Shown piece by piece: positions 1-8,258 of a DNA stretch of 34,669 bases. Source of the DNA: Prevotellamassilia sp. (GTDB taxonomy: Bacteria; Bacteroidota; Bacteroidia; Bacteroidales; Bacteroidaceae). The translations under genes and the position numbers were made by a program. The notes under the pieces were generated by a model. The model ran no database searches. It saw only the letters and a list, made by a program, of their open reading frames with translations, and had not been told where the DNA came from. The stretch is from NCBI GenBank assembly GCA_009775705.1, contig VSQE01000016.1:1-34669 (forward strand). Reading direction: 5' to 3'. Each line of letters begins with the position of its first letter. Position 1 is the stretch's first letter.

Positions 1-2000
1 ATATGGAAGGAAACAGTGTCGTAGCGGAAAAGATGCTCACGGTAGAGGCTTTGCCTCAGCCTGTGCCGGCATTTAGCCTTTCCTCATCTTCTGTTTCAAT
101 GGGTGAGCGTGTCAGCTTTATCAATTCGACGGAACCTGCAACAGGATGCACCTACGAGTGGAGTATGCCCGGAGCCGTGACAGAGAAGGCCAAGACCGTC
201 AATGCGACAGCCGTGTATACGCGCCCCGGTGAATATTCCGTTACGCTTAAGGCAACGAATGCGTCAGGTAGCCAGACCGTTACTCACAAGGTGAAGGTTA
301 TGAAGACCGCTCCGGTTGCAGACTTCAACGTCTCTACCCCCATTGTCCTTAAAGGATCTGCCGTTACTATGCAAGATCTCAGCAAATACGATCCCGACAA
401 ATGGCACTGGCAGGTATCGGACAAGGCACATGTGCTCGTTTCCAATACCATGAACAACGAATTGGTTATGGATGCCCCCGGTGTGTATGATGTCAGTTTG
501 GACGTAAGTAATGAGTCTGGAGAATCCTCGGTAAGCAAGAAAAGAGCAGTGATAGTCTGCAATGCGAACTCGTTCACCGGACTGAATTTTACAGGCAAGG
601 CTTCTGAAGTTGTCTCTTTTAAGAATCCTATTACAGAAGACCAGACAGGATTTACAATCGACTGGTGGATGTATTCCAAAGGCAATAAAGTCTATAGCCA
701 TAAGATGGGAAATTCCATCAACGATTTTGTCATGAGGGTGGACGGCGAAGGTGCTTTGCATGTCATTATGGGTAAAATAATCTATACTACCGCTCCAGGT
801 TTTATTGTTCCTTCCGAATGGCACCATTACGCCGTTGTGTTTGATCGCGGAGACCTTTATATTTACAAAGATTGCAGCCTTGAGTCGGCATTCAATACTC
901 CGTGGACAGACAAGATGCCGGCAGTTTCCGAGAAGATGCAGATGGGAGGTAACGGCGGAGCCATGAATGCCATTATCGATGAGTTCAGAATATGGAACAG
1001 TGCGCTTTCTAAGGATGATCTTATGAGCTATGCCAATGCTCCGATAGAGGAGGTGGCACAAGCTGAGGAGCAGAGAAAACTGGCTTTGTATTATCAGTTC
1101 AACCAGAGTTCGGGCAATGTCAATGATGCTACATCCAATGGCAATACGGGCACCCGTTCCGGTTTCGGTCCCGAAGGTGATGCTTGGGGATCTTCGTTGG
1201 GTGTTTTCTGTCTCAGCACTGTTGAACGTCCGGATGTGACGGCTGACTATCTGACCAATTACCAAATGCCTTTTCTTATGACGGATGAAACGGTCAATCC
1301 TTATGATGCTGAACGTTATCGTGTTCTTTTGCAGGATTCTCCGCAGTCGGCCTGGAAAATCGAGAATCCGACGATTTTCCGTGATGTCATCACCGGAATC
1401 CATGTCGATACCAGTTTGGGACAAGCAATGGCCATCACCATGAAAATTGATGATTTCGAGGGAGAGGTGAATAACCATAAGCTTTATCAGACGATCACAC
1501 TGCCTGCCGGTCATTATGCTTTTGGTGTAGAGGGGCTTACCGACATTGCCACCGATGAAGGATATGTCGTTGTTGCTGCGGGTGTAGGCTTACCCGATAC
1601 GGAGAATCTGGGAAAACAGGCTTTGGCCTATTCCGAGCTTTCCAAGAAAGAAGTAGTATTTACTGTCAGCAAACCTACCGAGATTTCTGTGGGATTGTTG
1701 TTGAATGCCAGAGGAGAGATGACAATGGCTTTCCGTCGTTTCTATCTGGAGACCTTGTTCTCTAATGATGATTTCTCTTGGACTGGAATTGCTTCTCCGG
1801 GTGTCGGAGCAGAGATGTCCCGTCCGCAGATCCGGATTAACGGCCGCACGGTTGTGATCAGCTGTGGCGTACCGCAACGTGTGGCTGTTTACACCCCGTC
1901 CGGTCTGCCCGTTTATAGCGGACAGGTCAACGGAAGTGTCAGCGTGGAGTTGGCCCCTGGTGTCTATATTGTCGCAGGACAGAAGATTGTGATTCGCTGA
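1..2000 (+). CDS. Surface protein with PKD and LamG-like domains, 5' end cut by window
   Basis: The reading frame is open from the window edge, and the first ATG at position 3 is probably internal, so this is the C-terminal part (665 residues visible) of a larger secreted protein. Two PKD-like Ig folds are visible at about residues 19-99 and 103-186 (motifs such as YEWSMPG and PGEYSVTLKATN). They are followed by a concanavalin/LamG-like domain at about 190-345 (EWHHYAVVFDRG, IDEFRIWNSALS). A beta-rich region at about 420-600 may be a DUF5013-like module. The final 60 residues resemble a T9SS type A or DUF6383-like sorting tail, with VAVYTPSGLPVYSG, then LAPGVYIV and the end KIVIR. Such proteins are usually exported and exposed at the surface, often binding glycans. 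No catalytic domain is visible in the part present, so the exact role is unknown. A rho-independent terminator follows. Confidence 0.7.
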   Translation, partial: MEGNSVVAEKMLTVEALPQPVPAFSLSSSSVSMGERVSFINSTEPATGCTYEWSMPGAVTEKAKTVNATAVYTRPGEYSVTLKATNASGSQTVTHKVKVMKTAPVADFNVSTPIVLKGSAVTMQDLSKYDPDKWHWQVSDKAHVLVSNTMNNELVMDAPGVYDVSLDVSNESGESSVSKKRAVIVCNANSFTGLNFTGKASEVVSFKNPITEDQTGFTIDWWMYSKGNKVYSHKMGNSINDFVMRVDGEGALHVIMGKIIYTTAPGFIVPSEWHHYAVVFDRGDLYIYKDCSLESAFNTPWTDKMPAVSEKMQMGGNGGAMNAIIDEFRIWNSALSKDDLMSYANAPIEEVAQAEEQRKLALYYQFNQSSGNVNDATSNGNTGTRSGFGPEGDAWGSSLGVFCLSTVERPDVTADYLTNYQMPFLMTDETVNPYDAERYRVLLQDSPQSAWKIENPTIFRDVITGIHVDTSLGQAMAITMKIDDFEGEVNNHKLYQTITLPAGHYAFGVEGLTDIATDEGYVVVAAGVGLPDTENLGKQALAYSELSKKEVVFTVSKPTEISVGLLLNARGEMTMAFRRFYLETLFSNDDFSWTGIASPGVGAEMSRPQIRINGRTVVISCGVPQRVAVYTPSGLPVYSGQVNGSVSVELAPGVYIVAGQKIVIR

Positions 2001-2030
2001 AGAACTTTCTTGTAGCTTCATAAAGAGAAG

Positions 2031-2066
2031 AAGAGGCTGTTTCCTTTTTCTGGGAGACAGCCTCTT
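2031..2066 (+). terminator. Rho-independent terminator after the surface protein
   Basis: The arms AAGAGGCTGT (2031-2040) and ACAGCCTCTT (2057-2066) form a perfect 10-bp stem around a 16-nt loop and are followed by a T-rich stretch. The hairpin lies 30 bases after the stop codon of the upstream gene and before comEC, so it separates the two transcription units. Confidence 0.75.
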
Positions 2067-2106
2067 TGTCGTTTCGGTCAGGATTTGAGGAAATTTGGGA
2101 AGGAGT

Positions 2107-4191
2107 ATGAAACCCCGTCGGTCGTATGAACAGCTCATAGAGACGAATCCGCTGTTGCGGTTCGTGCTGCCGCTTGCCACAGGCATTATGCTGGGCGAAT
2201 TTGCCTATGCGGAGCTGGAAGGCAGGTGCGGGATGTTGGTTCTTGCAGTGTTGGCGGCGCTTGTTGTTTGTGCCGTGCTGTTATGGCAACGGAAGGCAGG
2301 CAGTTTTTTTGTCTTGTTGTTTTCTGTGATACTGAGTCTGGGTATAGTGGCTCTTGGAATGGCTCTTCTGGTCTGCGAGCGTGAGAGCTTACGGTGTGAA
2401 TGGTCTGAAGAGGAAGGCAACTATCGTGCTGTGGTGATGGAAAAACCGCGTGAAACCGGTGGTGTGGAGGTGAGGCGGATTGTGGTGCTTGTCAGTCAGG
2501 GAAGGTACAGAGGTCGTAAGATACGACTCTCTTTGCAAGGTGGTTCCGGTCCGGTTTGTGCTGGTGATGAACTGTTTTTTCGTGCTCGGCCGGAGGAACC
2601 GCATAATGCCGGTAATCCGCATGAGTTTGATTATGCCGGATGGTTGAGACGGCAAGGCATAGTGGGGACAGCCTTCTGTAGGGACGGTCGGTGGCGGAAC
2701 CGGGGACCGTCTGAGCGGATGCCGTTTCGTCTGAGGCTGTTGCGTTTTCGCGACAGGCAGGCAGAAAAATATTCCCGTTATATGAATGGACGGGCTTTGG
2801 CTGTGATTTCGGCGCTGACGCTTGGAGACAAGTCTCGTATGGACGGAGCTACGCGCGAGTTGTTTTCCCGGGCCGGTGTCAGCCATGTATTGGCATTGTC
2901 AGGACTTCATCTGGGCATTTTGTTCGCTCTTTTTCGTTTTTTCGTTCTGTCCCGCTGTCATCGGCGTGTTTTGCTGTTGTTGCTGAATGGGATTGGTCTG
3001 ACCGCTTTGTGGGCATACGCGTTGCTTGTGGGATTGCCTCTGTCTTTGGTGAGAGCTGTGCTTATGTTTACCGTGATGCAAGCTGCTGCGTGTTTGCGGC
3101 GCGATACATCTTCGATCAACAATCTGGCTCTGGCGGCGTTGCTGTTGTTGTTTATTTCTCCCCAGTCACTTTTCGATGTAGGGTTCCAGCTTTCGTTTCT
3201 TTCAGTGTTCTCTATTCTGGTGTTGTTGCCCCAGTTGCCGGTTCCCCGTGTGGTAGTGCGTAATCGTTTTCTACGTCCGTTTCATGATCTTGTAGCTGTT
3301 TCCCTCTGTGCTTGGTTGGGTACGGCTCCTCTTGTGGCTTATTATTTTCATGTATTGTCGTTTTACTTTATTCCCGCCAATCTGGTGGCCGTGCCGTTGG
3401 CCTATGGGTTGTTTCTGTTGGCTGTCCTGTTTTTCGCTTGTCCTTTTCTGCAAGTTGTGACGGGGCCGGTTATGGGCATACTGTTGTGTTGGGCCGAGAA
3501 CATCTTCGCTTGGGTTGCTTCCATTCCCGGTGCGGTGCTGGAATGCCGGCCTTCGGGCTGGGACACGTTGGTGGCTTATTTGTTTCTGATTTCCCTCATT
3601 GCTTTTTGGCTGATACGGCGGGTAAGATGGATCTATGTTGCGGCCGGTGTCCTGTTGTGTGGAGGGGGCTGGAGTCTGTTTTGTCAGGCGACAGTCCGGA
3701 ACTCCGAGCGACTGGTCTTTTACAGACTGTCTTCCGTGACGGCAATTCATTATATACCGCCATCGGGGCGGTCCGCTTTGTGGGTTTCGTGCGATTCGGC
3801 CCGTGCGCTTAAGGCTTTATCTTCCATTCGGCGTACTTTTTGGACGGCTGAAAAGATCGTGATGCCGCGGCTGATAGAACGGCGGAAGCAGTCACGATTC
3901 CGGCGAAACGGTGCGGATTTTCTGACGTGTGGAAAATGGTCTGTGGCGATATTGTCAGGTTCATATGAACAGACTGTTTCTGAGCGGCCGCAGACGGTGG
4001 ATTATCTTTATTTGTCCTCGTCTTATCGAGGCAGCCTGTCTTCCGCACTCTGTTGCTATGTTCCGCAGACAGTTGTGTTGGATGCCTCGTTGCCGAAAGA
4101 AAGATGTGAGGCTTTGAAATGTCAGGCCGAAGTCTTGTCCGTACCGGTGTATGACATGAGATTTAGCGGAGCCTTGCTCGTGAGGAAATAA
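2107..4191 (+). CDS. comEC: ComEC/Rec2-family DNA uptake membrane protein
   Basis: This 694-residue polytopic membrane protein belongs to the ComEC/Rec2 family, which forms the inner-membrane channel for single-stranded DNA in natural transformation. The N-terminus has three hydrophobic segments, followed by a soluble DUF4131-like region (about residues 95-200). The competence domain then begins with the family signature GVSHVLALSGLHLG at about 257-270 and continues as many membrane helices to about 540. The last 150 residues are soluble, but I see no HxHxDH metallo-beta-lactamase motif, so that domain is absent or degenerate. An upstream TTG at 2095 is in frame. ATG at 2107 is preferred because GGGAAGGAGT lies immediately before it. 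Whether the organism is transformable cannot be told from here; many Bacteroidales carry this gene without known competence. Confidence 0.85.
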   Translation: MKPRRSYEQLIETNPLLRFVLPLATGIMLGEFAYAELEGRCGMLVLAVLAALVVCAVLLWQRKAGSFFVLLFSVILSLGIVALGMALLVCERESLRCEWSEEEGNYRAVVMEKPRETGGVEVRRIVVLVSQGRYRGRKIRLSLQGGSGPVCAGDELFFRARPEEPHNAGNPHEFDYAGWLRRQGIVGTAFCRDGRWRNRGPSERMPFRLRLLRFRDRQAEKYSRYMNGRALAVISALTLGDKSRMDGATRELFSRAGVSHVLALSGLHLGILFALFRFFVLSRCHRRVLLLLLNGIGLTALWAYALLVGLPLSLVRAVLMFTVMQAAACLRRDTSSINNLALAALLLLFISPQSLFDVGFQLSFLSVFSILVLLPQLPVPRVVVRNRFLRPFHDLVAVSLCAWLGTAPLVAYYFHVLSFYFIPANLVAVPLAYGLFLLAVLFFACPFLQVVTGPVMGILLCWAENIFAWVASIPGAVLECRPSGWDTLVAYLFLISLIAFWLIRRVRWIYVAAGVLLCGGGWSLFCQATVRNSERLVFYRLSSVTAIHYIPPSGRSALWVSCDSARALKALSSIRRTFWTAEKIVMPRLIERRKQSRFRRNGADFLTCGKWSVAILSGSYEQTVSERPQTVDYLYLSSSYRGSLSSALCCYVPQTVVLDASLPKERCEALKCQAEVLSVPVYDMRFSGALLVRK

Positions 4192-4234
4192 GGAGGAAAT
4201 CCGGAAAGAAAAGTTTTCTTTTTAGGAAAAATGG

Positions 4235-4265
4235 TTTGTCTTGTCCGAACGTTTTATTACTTTTG
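4235..4265 (+). promoter_or_regulatory. Bacteroidetes-type promoter of the lplA-gcv operon
   Basis: A -33 box TTTG (4235-4238) is separated by exactly 19 bases from a -7 box TACTTTTG (4258-4265), matching the TTTG-N19-21-TAnnTTTG pattern known for the Bacteroidetes primary sigma factor. Transcription should begin near 4270. This rules out the in-frame TTG at 4241 as the usual start of lplA on this transcript and points to ATG 4298. Confidence 0.65.
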
Positions 4266-4297
4266 ACGGTGAAAAACCAAATGTAGTCCGCAGAAGG

Positions 4298-5368
4298 ATG
4301 CAGAATGAAAAACAGATATCGTCGACAACTTTTTCTGAGGCGGAGAGTTCGCTCTTTCCCGCTTGTTTCGTTGAGTTGCCTCTGAATACGGAAAGACGAA
4401 GAGCCGCTTTCTATCTGGCGGCAGAGGAATATGTGGCCTGTGCTTTGCCGGAAGATGTCTATCTCTTTACATGGCAGTTGTCTCCTACCGTAGTGTTTGG
4501 ACGCAATCAGGTGCTGCACCGTGAATTGGACGTGGATTTTTGTTTGCGCGAAGGTATAGACATGATTCGTCGGAAGAGTGGCGGCGGTTGTATCTATGCT
4601 GACCGCGGAAACATCATGCTCAGCCTGATTACGGGCGGCGGACCTGTGGAACCGCTGTTCAGGGAATATGCCCGTTGTGTGGCCGATGGTCTGCAACAAC
4701 TGGGAGCTCCCGTAGAGGTGAGTGGACGCAATGACATTGTTCTGAAAGGAGGAGGGAAGGTTTGTGGCAATGCCTTTTATCATCAGACCCGCAGAAACAT
4801 CGTTCATGGAACGATGCTGTATGATACAGATCGCAGGCGGATGGCGGGAGCGCTGACACCGGATCGTTCCAAATTGAAGTCGGCCGGTGTGGCCAGTGTG
4901 AAGAGTCGTGTGGCTGTGCTGAAAGACGTGTTGGGCCGTATGGGTGTTGATGAGCTGAGGCACAGGCTGAGGAAGATGCTCTGTGACCGGAGTGTGGTTT
5001 TGGCGGAAGCCGATGTGGCGAAGATAGAGGCGATGGAACAGGAATATTATGAGCCGGAGTATTTTTACGGTCGCATATTTTCAGAAAGCGAGATGTGTTC
5101 CGGCAGAATAGAGCAGTGTGGCCGTATTGAGGTCCGTTTTTCGGTCAAAGGTTCTGTGATAGAGGACGTGAGACTGACGGGCGATTTTTTTGAGCAGGAA
5201 GATGCGCATACCGCCTTTCTCCGTGCTTTTGTGGGTAGAATGCCAACATGGGAGAGTTTGCGTAAGGCGGTCTCCGAGTACCATCCCGAGCGTAGCATTC
5301 GGCATCTGAGCGAAGAAGGGCTGCTTGAAATTCTTTCCGGAGCCTTTCGGGAACCGGATCGCTCTTAG
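4298..5368 (+). CDS. lplA: Lipoate--protein ligase
   Basis: This 356-residue enzyme activates lipoate with ATP and transfers it to a lysine of acceptor proteins such as GcvH or 2-oxoacid dehydrogenase E2. The family motif RRKSGGG sits at residues 91-97, followed by a DRGN sequence. GRNDIV and the conserved catalytic lysine (K154, in GKVCGNAF) follow, then VHGTML. The C-terminal third resembles the accessory Lip_prot_lig_C domain. The frame is open back to a TTG at 4241, but the promoter at 4235-4265 overlaps that codon and homologues usually begin close to the ELPLNTERR segment, so ATG 4298 is chosen. Its ribosome site is not clear, because AGAAGG abuts the ATG. The gene is 36 bases upstream of gcvT and probably heads the glycine-cleavage operon, where GcvH is the obvious substrate. 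Confidence 0.88.
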   Translation: MQNEKQISSTTFSEAESSLFPACFVELPLNTERRRAAFYLAAEEYVACALPEDVYLFTWQLSPTVVFGRNQVLHRELDVDFCLREGIDMIRRKSGGGCIYADRGNIMLSLITGGGPVEPLFREYARCVADGLQQLGAPVEVSGRNDIVLKGGGKVCGNAFYHQTRRNIVHGTMLYDTDRRRMAGALTPDRSKLKSAGVASVKSRVAVLKDVLGRMGVDELRHRLRKMLCDRSVVLAEADVAKIEAMEQEYYEPEYFYGRIFSESEMCSGRIEQCGRIEVRFSVKGSVIEDVRLTGDFFEQEDAHTAFLRAFVGRMPTWESLRKAVSEYHPERSIRHLSEEGLLEILSGAFREPDRS

Positions 5369-5404
5369 TGTTTGAAACATTGAAAACCTTATATCTTAAA
5401 TAAA

Positions 5405-6496
5405 ATGTCAGAAAAAAGAACTTGTCTATATGACAAACACGTGGAACAGGGTGCCAAGATGGTTCCTTTCGGTGGGTTTGAAATGCCCATACAGTACACC
5501 GACATCGTAGACGAACACAACTCCGTGAGAAAGTCGTGCGGAGTGTTCGATGTTTCCCACATGGGCGAAGTGCTTGTTACGGGAAATGAGGCGGAACGCT
5601 TTGTACAGCATATATTCACGAATGATATCAGCGGAGCTCCCGTCGGTAAGATATTCTATGGAATGATGTTGCATGAGAATGGCGGAACTATTGACGACTT
5701 GCTGGTCTATAAGATGGGAGAAGCTGAATTTTTTCTGGTGATCAATGCTGCCAACATTGACAAGGATTATGCTTGGATTTCCGCACAGGCGGATAAATTT
5801 GACGTGAAGGTGGAAAATCAGAGCGACTGTTATGGCCAGATCGCCGTGCAAGGTCCCTTGGCCGAAGTTGTGGTGGAAAAGCATCTGGCGTTGGCTTGCA
5901 AGGATTTACAGTTCTATACCTTCAACACTTTGGAGATAGAGGGTGAGACCGTCATCGTCAGTCGTACCGGTTACACCGGCGAAGACGGTTTTGAGATTTA
6001 CGGCAGCCATGCTTATATCCGGCACTGCTGGGACCGGCTGATGGCCAGCGGCGAGGCGAAGCCTTGCGGTTTGGGATGTCGTGACACTCTGCGATTTGAA
6101 GTGGGGCTGCCCCTCTACGGAGACGAACTGACCGATGAGATCTCTCCGATAGAAGCAGGTTTGGGCATGTTTGTGAAGCTGGACAAAGAGGAATTCGTTG
6201 GCAAAGAGGCCGTGGCACTCCAGAAGGCCGAAGGCGTGACGCGCAAGATCGTTGGCATAGAACTGAGCGGACGTGCCATTCCCCGTCACGGATATGAAGT
6301 CGTGGTGGAAGACAAGGTGGTGGGAACGGTAACAACCGGATACAATTCCATCTCGACAGGAAAAAGCGTCTGCATGGCATTGGTAGACATCGCATACGCA
6401 AAAATCGGTACACCGGTTCAGATACGCATCCATCGCAAACTTCAGGACGGAGTGGTGACCAAGAAACGTTTTTATGAAAAGAATTATAAGAAATAA
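5405..6496 (+). CDS. gcvT: Glycine cleavage system T protein (aminomethyltransferase)
   Basis: This 363-residue GcvT is the normal length for the family. It takes the aminomethyl group from lipoyl-GcvH, releases ammonia and transfers the one-carbon unit to tetrahydrofolate, giving 5,10-methylene-THF. Recognisable segments are the N-terminal KHVEQGAKMVPFGGFEMP, FDVSHMGEV, the SRTGYTGEDGFEIY segment and a C-terminal barrel with GRAIPRHGYEV. It follows lplA by 36 bases and precedes gcvH by 27, so co-transcription is likely. I saw no glycine riboswitch in either gap. Confidence 0.95.
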   Translation: MSEKRTCLYDKHVEQGAKMVPFGGFEMPIQYTDIVDEHNSVRKSCGVFDVSHMGEVLVTGNEAERFVQHIFTNDISGAPVGKIFYGMMLHENGGTIDDLLVYKMGEAEFFLVINAANIDKDYAWISAQADKFDVKVENQSDCYGQIAVQGPLAEVVVEKHLALACKDLQFYTFNTLEIEGETVIVSRTGYTGEDGFEIYGSHAYIRHCWDRLMASGEAKPCGLGCRDTLRFEVGLPLYGDELTDEISPIEAGLGMFVKLDKEEFVGKEAVALQKAEGVTRKIVGIELSGRAIPRHGYEVVVEDKVVGTVTTGYNSISTGKSVCMALVDIAYAKIGTPVQIRIHRKLQDGVVTKKRFYEKNYKK

Positions 6497-6523
6497 TATT
6501 CATTAAACCTTAAACAAAAAGAT

Positions 6524-6901
6524 ATGGCAAAAGTAATTGAAGGTCTCTATTATAGTGAGAGCCATGAATATGTACGTGTAGACGGTGAGTTCGGATATGT
6601 AGGAATTACTGATTTTGCACAGGACCAGTTGGGCAATGTAGTTTATGTGGACATGCCCGAAGTGGATGATGAAGTCAGTGCCGGCGAAGAATTCGGAGCT
6701 GTAGAGAGTGTAAAAGCCGCCAGTGATTTGATTTCTCCCGTGAGCGGAACTGTAGTAGAGATCAACGAGGCACTTGAGGATCAGCCTGAACTGATCAACC
6801 AGGATGCTTTCGAGAACTGGATCATGAAGGTGAAACTCTCCGATAAGGCTGAACTGGAGAGTCTGATGGGAGCAGCCGAGTACGAGAACGCTTGCAAGTA
6901 A
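6524..6901 (+). CDS. gcvH: Glycine cleavage system H protein
   Basis: This 125-residue lipoyl carrier shuttles the aminomethyl group between GcvP, GcvT and Lpd. The lipoyl-accepting lysine is K64 in the motif ESVKAASD, inside the expected beta-hairpin lipoyl fold. The length matches the family. The gene lies between gcvT and gcvPA with only three bases to the gcvPA start, and a strong hairpin begins 29 bases after its stop codon, inside gcvPA. It is the natural target of the lipoate ligase encoded at the head of the operon. Confidence 0.96.
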   Translation: MAKVIEGLYYSESHEYVRVDGEFGYVGITDFAQDQLGNVVYVDMPEVDDEVSAGEEFGAVESVKAASDLISPVSGTVVEINEALEDQPELINQDAFENWIMKVKLSDKAELESLMGAAEYENACK

Positions 6902-6904
6902 GCC

Positions 6905-8239
6905 ATGTCCTACAAGTATCACCCCCATACCCCCGATGAGGTCAGCCGGATGCTTGACCTCATCGGGGTCTCTTCTTTGGACGAACTCTATTCAGAGATT
7001 CCGGAAGAGCTGAAATTGCATAGGGAGCTGAATATTCCTTCGGCCATGTCGGAAGTGGAAGTGCGCCAGGAACTGCAACGGCTGTCCGATTGCAACCGGC
7101 CGCTGGTTTGTTTTGCCGGAGCCGGAGCTTACGACCATTATACTCCGAGTGTGATCCCCTATATCGCATCCCGTTCGGAGTTTCTTACTTCCTATACTCC
7201 CTATCAGGCGGAGATTTCTCAGGGAACTCTGCAATACATTTTCGAGTATCAGACACTGATGGCCGACCTGACGGGAATGGACATTTCCAATGCCAGCATG
7301 TACGATGGAGCAACGGCAACGGCCGAGGCTATGATGATGTGTGTGGCCGCTGCCAAGAAGCGCCGCAAGGTGCTGGTTGCTTCTACATTTGCCCCCAATG
7401 TGTTGAGGGTGGTGGAGACGTATGCTAAGTTCCACGGTGTGGAATTGGTGAAGTTGGCTGTGAAGGAGGGCGTGACGGACCGGAGTGATCTGGAAAGCAG
7501 ACTGGCGGCAGGAGACGTGGCCGGAGTCATCGTGGCGCAGCCCAATTACTACGGTGTTGTGGAGGATTTCACCGGATTTGCCGATTTGTGCCATGCCAAT
7601 AAGGCACTTTTCGTAATGAACACCCGTGCTTCGGCTTTGCCCGTTTTGAAGTCTCCCGGCGAATGGGGGGCAGACATCGCATGCGGCGATGCGCAGTCGC
7701 TGGGGCTGCCGCTTAATTACGGAGGTCCTTATATCGGTTATCTGTGTACAACGAAGGCTTTGGTTCGCAAGATGCCCGGCCGCCTGGTCGGCGCGACGGT
7801 CGATGCGGACGGAAAGCGGTGTTTTGTGCTGACTATGCAGGCGCGCGAACAGCATATCCGGCGTGAGAAGGCTACATCCAATATCTGTACCGCGCAGGGT
7901 GTGATGTGCCTGTATGTGGCGGCCTATCTCTCACTTATGGGGCCCAAGGGCATGCAGGAGGTTTGCGGACTTTCGTATGGCGGTGCCCATTATCTGCATG
8001 ACCGGTTGCTGGCTACTGGACAGTTCGAGGAAGTTTGCCCGGCTCCCTTCTTTGACGAGTTTGCTCTACGCTATAAGGGAGATGCGGATGCGCTTCTCAG
8101 GGCTTGTGCGCAGCAGGGCTATCTGGCCGGAGTAAAAGCGGAAGGGACAACGGATGTCCTGCTGTTCGCTGTGACCGAAAAACGTAGCCGAGAGGAGATT
8201 GAAACTCTGACAGAGATCATAAAAGAATTTGGGAACTAA
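6905..8239 (+). CDS. gcvPA: Glycine dehydrogenase (decarboxylating) subunit 1
   Basis: This 444-residue protein corresponds to the N-terminal half of the P protein, which in many bacteria is one chain of about 950 residues. Here it is a separate alpha subunit. The start MSYKYHPHTPDEVSRMLDLIG is typical of GcvPA, as are RPLVCFAGAGAYDHYTPSVI and QAEISQGTLQYIFEYQT. The subunit has the PLP-transferase fold but not the PLP lysine, which is in gcvPB. It forms the heteromer that decarboxylates glycine and loads GcvH. The start follows the gcvH stop by three bases. Codons 9-22 are overlaid by a perfect 14-bp inverted repeat (separate entry). Confidence 0.95.
   Translation: MSYKYHPHTPDEVSRMLDLIGVSSLDELYSEIPEELKLHRELNIPSAMSEVEVRQELQRLSDCNRPLVCFAGAGAYDHYTPSVIPYIASRSEFLTSYTPYQAEISQGTLQYIFEYQTLMADLTGMDISNASMYDGATATAEAMMMCVAAAKKRRKVLVASTFAPNVLRVVETYAKFHGVELVKLAVKEGVTDRSDLESRLAAGDVAGVIVAQPNYYGVVEDFTGFADLCHANKALFVMNTRASALPVLKSPGEWGADIACGDAQSLGLPLNYGGPYIGYLCTTKALVRKMPGRLVGATVDADGKRCFVLTMQAREQHIRREKATSNICTAQGVMCLYVAAYLSLMGPKGMQEVCGLSYGGAHYLHDRLLATGQFEEVCPAPFFDEFALRYKGDADALLRACAQQGYLAGVKAEGTTDVLLFAVTEKRSREEIETLTEIIKEFGN
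6931..6968 (+). promoter_or_regulatory. Perfect 14-bp hairpin inside the start of gcvPA
   Basis: CCCCGATGAGGTCA (6931-6944) and TGACCTCATCGGGG (6955-6968) are exact reverse complements around a 10-nt loop. A pyrimidine-rich TCTCTTCTTT follows. The structure begins 29 bases after the gcvH stop. It could act as a partial terminator, a processing or stability element for the gcvTH part of the message, or a brake on gcvPA translation. The function is inferred; the pairing is visible. Confidence 0.6.
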
Positions 8240-8258
8240 CCGAAAATAATATCCCGAT

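Noticed and set aside
264..1514. Long minus-strand reading frame opposite the surface protein
   Set aside because: Its translation has no family-like pattern and the plus strand has clear PKD and LamG domains in the same place.
4192..4197. AGGAGG directly after the comEC stop
   Set aside because: No start codon lies at a usable distance, so it is not taken as a ribosome binding site for lplA.
4241..4297. Upstream TTG start for lplA
   Set aside because: The consensus promoter at 4235-4265 overlaps it, so a transcript from that promoter starts after the TTG.
5369..5404. Possible glycine riboswitch before gcvT
   Set aside because: The gap is only 36 bases, far too short for the aptamer.
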